NCBI RefSeq assembly: GCF_003987645.1
Contig: NZ_NGKA01000010.1
Location: 1 to 64,000, forward strand
Source: Vagococcus elongatus
GTDB taxonomy: Bacteria; Bacillota; Bacilli; Lactobacillales; Vagococcaceae
Direction: 5' to 3'
DNA length: 64,000 nt
The notes beneath the pieces are model-generated. The model saw only the letters and a list, made by a program, of their open reading frames with translations. It had not been told where the DNA came from and made no database searches. Positions within the stretch are counted from its first letter, which is position 1. Every line of letters starts with the position of its first letter. Shown here one piece after another: positions 18,378 to 27,462 of this stretch. Position numbers and translations under genes: made by a program.

Positions 18378-20045
18378 TTAATCTTCTGATAAAGCCTCAA
18401 CGATTCCCCGATAATTAACAAAACCAGACAAAAAATGTTCAGCATCATCAATTCGCATTCTGAAACGGTCATGTCTGGCAAAAAATCCATAAGTAATTTT
18501 ATAAGGTGCTTTGAAAAACATCGCAAATTCTGGAAACATCGTCCCCGTCACCATCTCGTGAAAGGCCCGGTGATGCATGACACTAACAATCCTCTTTTTT
18601 CTCTTATAAAATTCTTCATCAGAAATTACTTCCTGCCGATGCTCATAGGTTTCAAGTTTTAACATCATTTTAGCAGCGGCAACTAATAATTCTAGCATGG
18701 TTGGATAAGCAGTATCTCTTTTTTCAATGAAATCAATTCTATTCAGAGCATTTTTCATCCCAAAAATAAAATATTCTTTTTTTTGTTCATGCTTCAAAAA
18801 CTCATTGACAGCGTAACTCAGCCAATGATCATGATACTTTTCATAATTATTTTCCACAAATCGTGTCATCAAACCCTTGGATAGAATAAAAATTTCTTCT
18901 TCTTTCATCAGTTCATAGGCTCGCAACAACGAAAAAAGTATCTCCCCATCGTAGTAAATGATTCTAAATTTGTCTTTGACCTCTAAATTTTCATCAAACA
19001 CATGGATCGTCTCAGCATTTTCAGTAATAAATTGTTTTTCTACTGTTTTGATAAGAGAACGCATCTTGTCAAAAAACTGTGTGTCTCCAGTAATTTGTGT
19101 GTATTTAGCAGCGGCTAATATCGCTAGTGCTTGCGCTCCTAGTTTGTATTCTATTTCTCTTCCTAAGTGGTCTTTGATAATTAAGTCCCCAGCCACAGTA
19201 TCAGAAAGATTTTCAAATCCCCAATGAAGGCCCTGTAGAGCTTTAGCAATCAGCTTTTGATCAGATAATGATTCTCCTGTTTCAAAAAGTGCATACAAAG
19301 AAGAAAAATGACGAATCGCATTATAATTCTTGATGATTTTATCATAGCATGGGAAATAACCATAAATAAATTTGCCCTTATCTGATAACTGATGCGACAA
19401 AAATTCCGCCCCTTTTGTAACCACCAAATCTAGAGTGTCCTCAAAATCAGCTTTGTCAATAACTCTAAAATGATTCCCAAAACCGTACTCCTTCAATTCA
19501 TAAATGCTATCATTTTCAATGAAAAATGCTTTTGTCTCAAAGAGGTAAATTTTTGATTTCGAGAGATACTTTAAAGAATAATCCCATGAATGATATTTTT
19601 TATTCACATAACTTTTAAAATTTGATAAATCAAAAGAAAGGTTAGGTGGATTTATGCCAATCTTATGATTTTTATCTGGTACTAGAAGGGCATTGGCAAC
19701 CATCTCCTCTTTCAAGAACAGCCTTTTTTTCAATCCGTCTATCCGAATCCCAAATGTCAGATAATTATTTCGGTTTATCTCACCTATTTTTTCATTCAGT
19801 TCCTCGTAGGTGACAAGCTTTTCCTTAACGATTAAGTCTATTCGGACATAATCCATGCCAACCAGTGTACGATAAAATGTGAAAAAATTTTCTAAACTTT
19901 TATTTAAGGTTTTTCCATAAAACTCTTTTACCGAGCAGCGTTTTGAAGTTTTTCCATAACTTAAAATAATGATACTTGTTTCGAGGCTTTTGTTAGCAAA
20001 AGGCGCAAACAGTTCAGTCAAAGCACTCTCAGATAAACGTTTCAT
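18378..20045 (-). CDS. Protein of unknown function, helical repeat (toroid-like) C-terminal part
   Basis: A 555-residue protein without signal peptide or membrane segment. Residues 1-120 look like a separate mixed alpha/beta domain. From about 215 on it is a series of amphipathic helices with motifs such as AIRHFSSLYALFETGE and LGAQALAILAAAKYTQITGD, like alpha/alpha toroid (six-hairpin) carbohydrate enzymes. I cannot name a catalytic site. GGGAGGG precedes the ATG. It follows the LPXTG gene after a terminator-like hairpin, so it probably gets part of that transcript. A role in modifying a surface glycan is speculation. Confidence 0.55.
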   Translation of the reverse strand: MKRLSESALTELFAPFANKSLETSIIILSYGKTSKRCSVKEFYGKTLNKSLENFFTFYRTLVGMDYVRIDLIVKEKLVTYEELNEKIGEINRNNYLTFGIRIDGLKKRLFLKEEMVANALLVPDKNHKIGINPPNLSFDLSNFKSYVNKKYHSWDYSLKYLSKSKIYLFETKAFFIENDSIYELKEYGFGNHFRVIDKADFEDTLDLVVTKGAEFLSHQLSDKGKFIYGYFPCYDKIIKNYNAIRHFSSLYALFETGESLSDQKLIAKALQGLHWGFENLSDTVAGDLIIKDHLGREIEYKLGAQALAILAAAKYTQITGDTQFFDKMRSLIKTVEKQFITENAETIHVFDENLEVKDKFRIIYYDGEILFSLLRAYELMKEEEIFILSKGLMTRFVENNYEKYHDHWLSYAVNEFLKHEQKKEYFIFGMKNALNRIDFIEKRDTAYPTMLELLVAAAKMMLKLETYEHRQEVISDEEFYKRKKRIVSVMHHRAFHEMVTGTMFPEFAMFFKAPYKITYGFFARHDRFRMRIDDAEHFLSGFVNYRGIVEALSED

Positions 20046-20067
20046 TTTTTCCCTCCCATTTAAAAAC

Positions 20068-20090
20068 GATGAGGGAGTATTCCCTCATCG
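20068..20090 (-). terminator. Hairpin between LPXTG gene and downstream gene
   Basis: A perfect 10-bp stem CGATGAGGGA / TCCCTCATCG with a 3-base loop, followed on the minus strand by TTTTT, only 22 bases before the next start. Probably partial termination that lowers expression of the downstream gene. Confidence 0.7.
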
Positions 20091-20102
20091 AAGTATTAAG
20101 CC

Positions 20103-22196
20103 TTATTTTTTACTTTTTTTATTTTTTCTAAATTTCCATAACCCAAGACCAGAAAGGAATGCCAATATACTTCCGTAAATGGATGCTGTATTTTTTAGTA
20201 TTTCTCCGGTTTTCGGTAATGGTTTTATACCAGATTTAGAGATGATCGGTTTTTTACCACCATCGCTATCAGCATCACCATCTGCGTCAGCGTCAGCATC
20301 ACCGTCCGCGTCTCCATCAGCATCGCCGTCTGCGTCTCCATCAGCATCACCGTCTGCGTCTCCATCAGCATCACCGTCCGCGTCTCCATCAGCATCGCCG
20401 TCTGCGTCTCCATCAGCATCACCGTCTGCATCTCCATCAGCATCACCGTCCGCGTCTCCATCTGCATCACCGTCCGCATCACTATCAGTTTCGACATCTT
20501 CTGGAACGATAATGGACACTGAATCACTGACATATTCTTTTTCGCCAGCTAAGACAACAGCAGTGACTGCTAACTCTTCACCTTCTGCCACCAACCCCGG
20601 CGCAATCTCAATAATATAAGCACCTGTTTCATCTGCTCTGCCTTGTCCAACAACATTCCCATCCAAATCCCTAACCAAAACTATTGCACCAGGAACCGAT
20701 TCGCCGGTCACAGTGTAGCCATCAACACTATTTCCCTCAATGGTCGCTGTCGGTGCTTCAACAACGATTCCAGCAACAATGCTTTCAGTTGGCTCACTAG
20801 TGCTTTCACCTTCGACTTGGGCTGTTGCGGAAATGATATCGTCTTCAGACAACTCAGAAACATCCGTTTCCCATATCCCATCTTCATCTGCCGTAACGAT
20901 TATCGGTTCTCCACCATTGACTGTTATTGTCACTGTCGCACCAGGTTCCGCTGTTCCACTGATAGTAGTATCTCCGGCAGCTGCCGGATCAATCACTGGA
21001 GCAGCCGTCTGCTCAACTACTTCATCTAACTGGAACCAGATAGCGCTGTTGCTCTCTTCATCTGTAAACAAATTGATATCTATTAAATCAATCTGGGATA
21101 ATGTTCCCTCGAAGTTTCCTTGATAAACTTCACCTAGATTCGTCGCACCATTTGCAGTTAATCCTGCCCGTGTAGGTGTTTCTACCACGGCCGGAATCGT
21201 TACTGTTGTTGCGCCTAGAACAGAAGCACTTGCAACTTGATCTGTGAAATCAGCTGTCTCATTAAAAACTATTTGTGCTGCTTCAATCGTTTCATTTGTT
21301 CCGTTTTTTAAGTTATTGACTAAATCTTGAATGGCTGAATTTGCCGCCTCTACGTATTCACCAACAAGGGGAAGCTCAGCGGCTCCGTCCAATAGACTTA
21401 CCTCGATCTGAGCTGCTTGTAAGTTATCTAAGATTTGATTTACTCGTTGGGCCACGACGATAGCTAGACCGTTGTCTACATCTGCAATAATCGCCTGCTC
21501 GTCGTCTGTCAACTCAGCAGGGACTTCAAAATCTGCTTCTCCAAATTGACCTAACTCATTCAATAAATCCAGTTGTGCATAAATTTCATCTAAATTCACC
21601 GAAACGATACTGCTCAATGATAAAGCCGCAGCAACGGGATAAACTGGATTAGGTAATCCCTGAATCGTCTCTGGAATATCTAATAATTCTGCTAAATTTC
21701 CATCAAGAATTTCATCTATGTCCGCCACAAGAAGACCTACCGATGATAATAATACTTCTGCCACTGTACCAATAGCAGCGATATTTTCTAACTGCAAAGT
21801 GACGTTTGTATGTATCATTGCGTTGCCCTCAGGTTGGACGTAGCCTCTTAAGTCTGGAGTAATGCCCACCACAGCAATTTTATTACCATTCAAAACATCT
21901 ATTGTTAACGCAGTCGTTCCTGTAATCGTAAAGATTACCGAGTTACTCGTCCCCTGAACATAAGGTGTTTCAGCGGAAGTTCCCGAATCGTTGAAACTGT
22001 CGATATCACTAAATAATTCTCCCGAAACAATGGAAGCTTCCACTGCCTTCGGGGACAATAACATGGTTACAGGTACTGTTGCAGTACCCGTCATTATGAT
22101 ACCAGTCAACGCAACATTTTTTAGGATAGTTTTCTTTTTCCGGTCACGTTTCTTATGCTTCAGATTCATAATTTGTTTGTAGTCGTCTTTCTTCAT
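20103..22196 (-). CDS. LPXTG-anchored adhesin-like surface protein with Asp-Ala-Asp-Gly repeats
   Basis: A 697-residue cell-wall protein. In order: a long signal peptide (about 1-54, a basic stretch then a hydrophobic core); an N-terminal domain to about 395 with hydrophobic repeats that I do not recognise; two Ig-like domains (about 397-480 and 480-565), the first with the SGTAEPGATVTIT motif; an Asp/Ala/Gly stalk at about 570-646; and a sorting signal LPKTG at 660-664 with hydrophobic and basic tail. Sortase should link it to peptidoglycan, the acidic stalk spanning the wall. AAAGGAG precedes the ATG. A possible -10 (TATAAT) is at 22320-22325. Confidence 0.88.
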   Translation of the reverse strand: MKKDDYKQIMNLKHKKRDRKKKTILKNVALTGIIMTGTATVPVTMLLSPKAVEASIVSGELFSDIDSFNDSGTSAETPYVQGTSNSVIFTITGTTALTIDVLNGNKIAVVGITPDLRGYVQPEGNAMIHTNVTLQLENIAAIGTVAEVLLSSVGLLVADIDEILDGNLAELLDIPETIQGLPNPVYPVAAALSLSSIVSVNLDEIYAQLDLLNELGQFGEADFEVPAELTDDEQAIIADVDNGLAIVVAQRVNQILDNLQAAQIEVSLLDGAAELPLVGEYVEAANSAIQDLVNNLKNGTNETIEAAQIVFNETADFTDQVASASVLGATTVTIPAVVETPTRAGLTANGATNLGEVYQGNFEGTLSQIDLIDINLFTDEESNSAIWFQLDEVVEQTAAPVIDPAAAGDTTISGTAEPGATVTITVNGGEPIIVTADEDGIWETDVSELSEDDIISATAQVEGESTSEPTESIVAGIVVEAPTATIEGNSVDGYTVTGESVPGAIVLVRDLDGNVVGQGRADETGAYIIEIAPGLVAEGEELAVTAVVLAGEKEYVSDSVSIIVPEDVETDSDADGDADGDADGDADGDADGDADGDADGDADGDADGDADGDADGDADGDADGDADGDADGDADADADGDADSDGGKKPIISKSGIKPLPKTGEILKNTASIYGSILAFLSGLGLWKFRKNKKSKK
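20262..20490 (-). repeat. In-frame 12-bp repeat coding DADG stalk
   Basis: About 18 tandem 12-bp units coding Asp-Ala-Asp-Gly, with synonymous changes forming a higher-order pattern. Such an array can change length by slippage or recombination, changing how far the adhesin domain projects. Confidence 0.9.
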
Positions 22197-23122
22197 TTTT
22201 TATTTCTCCTTTAGAAATGGACTTGCGTCTTTTCTTCGTGAGTATGAGCAACACTAACAAAATCTGTTGGGAATATTCACCACTCCCCTCCTTTCTATCC
22301 CCAAAGCTTATTGACAGAGATTATATCAACCAATCTAAGTTATGAAAGACTTCATAATAAAATTGAATGCCAAAAATTTATTGCCATTTCAAAATGATGA
22401 GTTTATAAATAAGAACATATCTGCAATATCAGCAAACTTCCCGTCCTTCAAACTTCAATATCAGACTTATTTCATCATTTTCAGATGAATTCTATGGCGT
22501 AGCAAATTTTTCAGCAACTATGACTATTAACTATCTTGACGTACAACAAACATTCATTTTAAATTCTTTACGTTATTTTATCACTTGTTTTTCGTTTTTA
22601 CAAATAATGCGTTTTCTGTAATTATATACGATTAAACGCTATTATATAAAGGTTTTTTATGTAGTAGAAATACAAAAAAAACAAATAATATTAATTATTT
22701 GTATAGTTATTTTATATTTAATCGAATTTGTTACGTGTTTTTAATCAAAAACAATAAAAGTGGTGGGTTTTTAAAATATGTCTTAAGGTTTCGAATATGT
22801 TTTTTTGCTTTTAACCATTAAAAATAAAACAACCTGAGATGCGTGCTCATACATCTCAGGTTATTTTATTATGGTTCATAATATTTATCACTTTACCTTA
22901 AGCTGATTAATTGTACTTTGCTGAAAAACTAAGGATGAAATGACTTTATCTGCAAATAATGAAATCTCCATATATGTAATATGTATGACAGTCATTATTT
23001 TTAAACATTAAATTGGCCATAAAATAAATACAATTAAGATAAATTCGATATAAAAAAGTTGTTAAACATCAGGCGACTTCATCTTTGCCAACGCTTAAAC
23101 AACTTCTATAATATAATCAAAT
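22197..23122. other. Gene-free region with an orphan bidirectional terminator
   Basis: No open frame can be supported over about 900 bases. It holds a strong hairpin at 22831-22862 (AACCTGAGATG / CATCTCAGGTT) flanked by A/T runs on both sides. No gene ends near it on either strand, so it may be left over from a lost gene or end an unseen RNA. Confidence 0.5.
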
Positions 23123-23211
23123 GGAAAGTAAGGGATTCGAACCCTTGCGCCGGTTTCCCGACCTAACGGTTTTCGAGACCGTCCCCTTCAGCCAAGCTTG
23201 GGTAACTTTCC
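23123..23211 (-). tRNA. tRNA-Ser (CGA anticodon)
   Basis: An 89-nt class II tRNA. Acceptor stem GGAAAGT / ACTTTCC, anticodon stem ACGGT / ACCGT around loop CTCGAAA (anticodon CGA), a long variable arm, and T-arm AAGGG TTCGAAT CCCTT. No CCA is encoded. The discriminator base reads A, whereas bacterial serine tRNAs normally have G. Confidence 0.95.
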
Positions 23212-23309
23212 GTATTAATAGCCTAAAAGCTAAATAAAAAATTAAAATGAAAATCCAAAGTGAATACAAAACAGACAATATCTATATACTTACCTGCCGG
23301 TACCTGTGT

Positions 23310-23338
23310 ATTATAATCCCTTTATATTAAGAGAACAA
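23310..23338 (-). promoter_or_regulatory. Promoter of tRNA-Ser
   Basis: On the minus strand TTGTTC, 17 bases, TATAAT, about 100 bases upstream of the tRNA. The remaining stretch to 23,804 has no gene; an imperfect inverted pair (CCAGACGGT near 23608, ACCGTCCGG near 23686) lies there without explanation. Confidence 0.55.
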
Positions 23339-23804
23339 GTCTGTTGACACTCGCTGCGTATAAATATAAAATTTCTATGATTATCCTAACATAACCATTT
23401 AATTCAAGCAATATCAAAAATGATTGCTGAAAAAAAAATATTTTTTATCAAGTTGTAGTTTCTATATAAGTAGCAAAATCAGATTTCCCTTCCATCAATC
23501 TATATTTTTAAAAAACATTGTGATATTAGGAGTGACTGACATGAAGTTTTGATCGAAAATTAGAGAACCAATAAACATCAAGTTATTAAAAAAACAAAAA
23601 TAATAGAACCAGACGGTAAGATGCATAGACAATATCTTTCAAGATTTAATTCTTGATCCACTTGTCTACTCCACCTACAATAAACCGTCCGGCTCAAAAG
23701 ATAATAGTTACACCAAAGAAGAGGCTCTAGTATTATCAATTATTGTTTCGCATTTAACAAATCATACTCTTTAAAAAGAAAAAACATCAATAAAATTACA
23801 GTGA

Positions 23805-24350
23805 TTAATCCAAAAATCCATCCCATAATTTTTTGATTTCCTGCCAACTCTCAACCGTTGCTTTCTCACCTTTGTACCGCGCACCCTCAAACTCATGGGA
23901 AGGTCGGGTATAAGTTCCTCTGGCAATTAAGAAATCAATGTTGCCACGATAAATGTCATCAGCTTCCTCATGCTGCGCAGGTCCTCTGTCTAACCACAAA
24001 TTTTTAGGATGTATCGGTTTTTCATACATCTTCTTAAACAATTCCGTCCTCAAATCTTTTAACCAGTTACTATTGAGATTCATTGTTCTGAATTGACGAA
24101 GAGCTTCGATATCAATAACTGCGTAAACAATACTGTTGGCATTGTTAGCTTGGTAGGACATGATTTCTCCCCGATAATCGACAATATGCGAGTTGCCTCC
24201 GCCAATATTAAAAGGAAACTCGGCTTTCGGATGTGGGTATACAGGTCCTACGTTCGGGGAAAGCATATATACGGAGTTGAATTCCGCATGCCCTTGATTT
24301 TGAATCATCCAGCTTCCTCCCTTGCCCGATCCACTTCCTGTCATGAACAT
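23805..24350 (-). pseudogene. Truncated carbon-nitrogen hydrolase (nitrilase family), N-terminal half lost
   Basis: 181 residues match only the C-terminal part of nitrilase/aliphatic amidase-like hydrolases: the segment TGSGSGKGGSWMIQNQGHAEFN, then the region with GGGNSHIVDYRGEI, and a C-terminal extension typical of formamidase-like members. The part carrying the catalytic Glu, Lys and Cys is missing. Upstream in frame there is a TAA within four codons, so the open frame does not continue. A weak AAGG sits before the first ATG. Most likely a remnant without enzyme activity. Confidence 0.75.
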
Positions 24351-24689
24351 TGATTAAGTACCTTCACAACACCTTATAATAACTGTCAAAAAAGGAATTA
24401 CTGTATTATTTCTATCAGTAATAAAGACAATTCTTGTTTATTAAATCCTTAAATATTTTCAAATGTACCATTCTCATATAAACTCCCCCTGTTAATTTCC
24501 CCCATGCTATTTCACACAGATAATATATTCGTACAATATTGTTCATATTTATTGAATGTGTATAAGTGGTATAAAAGCTTGGTATCACCATTTCGCGTAC
24601 CCCAAATCAAAAAACAAACTAAGAAAAAACTGATATTTAGTCAACGAATTTTGCTAAATTTGTGAAATCTATTAATATAGAGCATGTTA

Positions 24690-24722
24690 CAGGGGACGCC
24701 CTGAACGTAAAAAGCCCTGGGG
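24690..24722 (+). promoter_or_regulatory. Alternative hairpins in the metN leader
   Basis: CAGGG (24690-24694) can pair with CCCTG at 24699-24703 (4-base loop) or with CCCTG at 24715-24719, which touches the GGGG ribosome site of metN. The two pairings exclude each other, so this could be a translational switch. It does not match the S-box, SMK-box or T-box consensus I know. Confidence 0.35.
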
Positions 24723-24730
24723 TGATAAGT

Positions 24731-25462
24731 ATGATTAAAATAAAAGGAGTTAGTAAAGAATTTAAGCAAAAGAAAATAAAAATTCAAGCGTTGAGAGCAG
24801 TTTCTATGGAAATCCGGCGGCTTGAATTTTTTGGAATTGTAGGAGCTAGCGGCTCAGGAAAGTCCACTCTATTAAAACTAATCAATGGTTTGGATGATTT
24901 AACTGCAGGAGAAATCTTGATTGATGGCGATTCTTTAAAAGATATCAATAAAAAAGAGCGTCGTCGAAAGATACAAACAATTGGAATGATCTTTCAGCAG
25001 TTTAATTTATTGCAAAACTTAACGGTTAGACAAAATGTCGGATTGCCTTTAAAAGTTCAAGGGAAAAAAAATCCGCAGAAAGTCAAAGAGATGTTGGCTT
25101 TTGTGGGAATGGAGGAACACATCAATAACTATCCCAGTCAATTAAGCGGCGGACAAAAACAACGGGTGGCGATTGCCAGAGCTTTAACGACAGCACCGAG
25201 CATTTTATTATGTGATGAGCCAACTTCTGCATTGGATGAACATAATGGTCATGAAGTGATGAAACTGTTGAAAAAAACACAAGAAGAATTTGGTACAACC
25301 ATTGTTTTTGTCAGTCATGAACTAGAATTGATTAAACAGTGGTGCAATCGGGCAGCAATTTTGGAAGAAGGTCGGCTTTTAGCTATTGTAGATGTGTCGA
25401 AAAATCAGGTAGTAAACTCAGAAACGTCCTACTACCAGAAAGCGATGGACTATTTGACATGA
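24731..25462 (+). CDS. metN: Methionine ABC transporter ATP-binding protein MetN (short form)
   Basis: Drives import of methionine with MetI and MetQ. Walker A GASGSGKST at 38-46, signature LSGGQKQR from 138, Walker B ILLCDEPTSALD. At 243 residues it lacks the C-terminal ~100-residue NIL/C2 domain through which longer MetN proteins sense methionine. The frame is open 69 bases further up to a GTG, but the ATG at 24731 has GGGG 8 bases before it and starts the conserved fold. The metI start overlaps the stop (ATGA). Confidence 0.85.
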   Translation: MIKIKGVSKEFKQKKIKIQALRAVSMEIRRLEFFGIVGASGSGKSTLLKLINGLDDLTAGEILIDGDSLKDINKKERRRKIQTIGMIFQQFNLLQNLTVRQNVGLPLKVQGKKNPQKVKEMLAFVGMEEHINNYPSQLSGGQKQRVAIARALTTAPSILLCDEPTSALDEHNGHEVMKLLKKTQEEFGTTIVFVSHELELIKQWCNRAAILEEGRLLAIVDVSKNQVVNSETSYYQKAMDYLT

Positions 25463-26145
25463 GTAGTTATTTGGCAATTTTGGAAGCCTATCAAGGAGAG
25501 ATGGCATTGGCTCTAGGTCAAACACTGATGATGATCGTGATTTCAATGAGTGTAGCGTTGTTGATTGGGCTGCCCATGGGGACCGTTTTATATTTGCGGA
25601 CGATTCACTTTTTCCATAGCAAGCCGCTGCTGATACTCAGTCGTCTGGTTAATCTCTATGTAGATATTGTGCGCTCTTTTCCTTTTTTGCTTTTTGTGGT
25701 GTCGATTATCCCTTTTACACGTTTTGTTTTAGGTACTTCTTTTGGAACGATGGCAGCGGCATTCCCACTGTGTTTCGTTGCCACCGCTAATTACGCGCGA
25801 ATGTCTGAGCAAGCTTTATTAGATGTGCCGCGTGAAACACTGGAACTTTCTAAATCATTGTGTGCCACTACTTGGCAATTAATTTTTCACTTTTTGTACG
25901 TGGAAGCAAGGTCGGGTTTAGTATTAGGGTTTACGACGGTTACTATTGGGATGATTTCATATTCAACTATCATGGGAGTGGTTGGCGGTGGAGGAATCGG
26001 AGATTTTGCCATCCGCTATGGTTATCAATCCTATGAGTACGAATTAATGTATACAACAATTGTAGTGATGATTGTCAGCGTCGTCATGATCCAAACGATG
26101 GGGACGCTTTTAGCCAGTCATTTAGATAAACGAAAAATATTTTAA
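25459..26145 (+). CDS. metI: Methionine ABC transporter permease MetI
   Basis: A 228-residue permease with five to six membrane segments and the EAA-type coupling loop around LDVPRETLELSKSLCAT. The start at 25459 overlaps the metN stop by four bases (ATGA), implying translational coupling. A longer frame upstream is inside metN and is not used. Together with MetN and the lipoprotein MetQ it forms the importer. Confidence 0.9.
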   Translation: MSSYLAILEAYQGEMALALGQTLMMIVISMSVALLIGLPMGTVLYLRTIHFFHSKPLLILSRLVNLYVDIVRSFPFLLFVVSIIPFTRFVLGTSFGTMAAAFPLCFVATANYARMSEQALLDVPRETLELSKSLCATTWQLIFHFLYVEARSGLVLGFTTVTIGMISYSTIMGVVGGGGIGDFAIRYGYQSYEYELMYTTIVVMIVSVVMIQTMGTLLASHLDKRKIF

Positions 26146-26156
26146 GGAGAATTCAA

Positions 26157-26999
26157 ATGAAAAAATGGTTAGTAGGCCTAGGATTAACAGGAATGGTTTT
26201 ATTTTTGGGGGCGTGTGGTGCGGCATCTAAAGCTGATAAAAGCACGAATGACTCCGGCAGTAGCGTAAAAGAAGACAAAGTGATCACAGTTGCCTCAGCA
26301 CTAGACTCTGCTGAAAAAATCCTAAAAATTGCCAATGAGGAAGCTGAAAAAGAAGGCTATACAATTAAGATGGTTCGCGTCAACGACAATGTGCAATATA
26401 ATACTCTGTTAAACAATAAGGAAGTAGATGCGAATTTCTCTCAGCATGAACCTTTCATGAATGATTTTAATAAAGCTCACGATGGAAACTTGGTAATCGC
26501 ACAGAAAGTTTATGATGCGAAAGTCGGATTTTATTCGAAAGACTACAAAACGATTGAAGAATTACCAGAAGGAGGCAACGTCGCTGTTCCTAATGATGCT
26601 TCGAATCAAGGCCGTGCTTTAGCCATTTTAGATGACAAAGGCTTGATCAAATTAAAGGATGGCGTTGGCTTTAACGGGACAGTCAAAGATATTATCGACA
26701 ATCCTAATCAGTTTGAGTTTGTAGAACTAGACTTATTGAATTTAGCATCAGCTTATAATGAAGAAGGTATGGTACTGGTTTACAACTATCCTACTTACTT
26801 GACAAAAATTGGTCTGACGCCAGCAGATGCAATATTCTTGGAAACACCGAATGATAATCATTTTGCCATCAGCGTTGCCGCCGGAGAAGACAACATTGAT
26901 TCTGAAAAAATCAACGTATTGGCCAAGTCAATCGCTTCTGAAGCAGTACGCAAGTTTCTGGTAGAAGAAGAGGGAGTTTCGTTGATTCCATCGTTTTAA
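26157..26999 (+). CDS. metQ: Methionine-binding lipoprotein MetQ (NlpA family)
   Basis: A 280-residue solute-binding lipoprotein: signal peptide with lipobox LGAC (Cys about residue 20), a Ser/Asp-rich linker, then the NlpA fold with the typical VNDNVQYNTLL and NFSQHEPFM segments. It captures methionine outside the membrane and hands it to MetNI. AAGGAG precedes the ATG, 11 bases after metI. Last gene of metNIQ. Confidence 0.93.
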   Translation: MKKWLVGLGLTGMVLFLGACGAASKADKSTNDSGSSVKEDKVITVASALDSAEKILKIANEEAEKEGYTIKMVRVNDNVQYNTLLNNKEVDANFSQHEPFMNDFNKAHDGNLVIAQKVYDAKVGFYSKDYKTIEELPEGGNVAVPNDASNQGRALAILDDKGLIKLKDGVGFNGTVKDIIDNPNQFEFVELDLLNLASAYNEEGMVLVYNYPTYLTKIGLTPADAIFLETPNDNHFAISVAAGEDNIDSEKINVLAKSIASEAVRKFLVEEEGVSLIPSF

Positions 27000-27017
27000 T
27001 TTTATGATTTAAGAAAT

Positions 27018-27047
27018 GAGAGAGAAGAAAATTCACTCTCTTTTTTT
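27018..27047 (+). terminator. Terminator of metNIQ
   Basis: Stem GAGAGA / TCTCTC region with an A-rich loop and seven T, just after the metQ stop. Confidence 0.75.
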
Positions 27048-27272
27048 GTATGCATTGAAAACCATCTGTGATACTGGTGAGCAGAGGATTAGTCTATCGT
27101 CAATCCAGAGATAGCGAGGTAGATTTAAAATTGGCGAGATAAAAAAATAGAGATGATAATGAGTATTTACACACATATTACTGAGATTGACATAAATAAA
27201 GTGCACAATCTATTTGCTGATTATGTAAATTTCTAAGTCGTAATTTAAGTATATTTTCTAAGAAACAAAAAG

Positions 27273-27304
27273 GCTCCGAATGCTGATTCAACAGCATTCG
27301 GAGC
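27273..27304 (-). terminator. Strong hairpin left of the satellite
   Basis: A perfect 13-bp stem (GCTCCGAATGCTG and complement) with a 6-base loop and TTTTT on the minus strand. It would stop transcription leaving the satellite to the left. No real gene is seen in 27,050-27,430. Confidence 0.75.
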
Positions 27305-27433
27305 ATATATTCTACTTTACCCCACTGACCCTTCCATTTAGAGAAATGATTTACGAACAATCCTAATCATTGTTATATAGCGACTTTGAACAGTTTTTTC
27401 ACTTTTAAATAATCAAGTATTATCAACAATTTA

Positions 27434-27462
27434 AACAAATAGATAGCATAAAGATAGTATTA
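27434..27462 (+). repeat. Candidate left attachment region of the satellite
   Basis: AACAAATAGATAG (27434-27446) recurs at 38672-38684 right after the integrase stop. GATAGTATTA (27453-27462) recurs at 38861-38870. Either could mark the att core; neither is long enough to be certain. Confidence 0.35.

Noticed and set aside
20262-20490. Regular repeat that might be taken for a CRISPR array
   Set aside because: Units of 12 bp without unique spacers, in frame with a surface-protein gene.
20179-20619. Open plus-strand frame of Ser-Pro-Ala repeats
   Set aside because: It is the mirror of the DADG-coding repeat on the minus strand and has no ribosome site.
24662-24730. N-terminal extension of MetN from a GTG
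   Set aside because: No ribosome site, and the ATG at 24731 starts the conserved domain with GGGG 8 bases upstream.
24351-24730. S-box, T-box or SMK-box riboswitch before metNIQ
   Set aside because: No T-box GGTGG sequence, no SAM riboswitch core and no SMK-box pattern could be found.
27178-27360. 60-residue minus-strand frame next to metQ
   Set aside because: It runs through a perfect terminator hairpin and has no ribosome site. Its first residues might be the end of an old transposase, but this cannot be shown.
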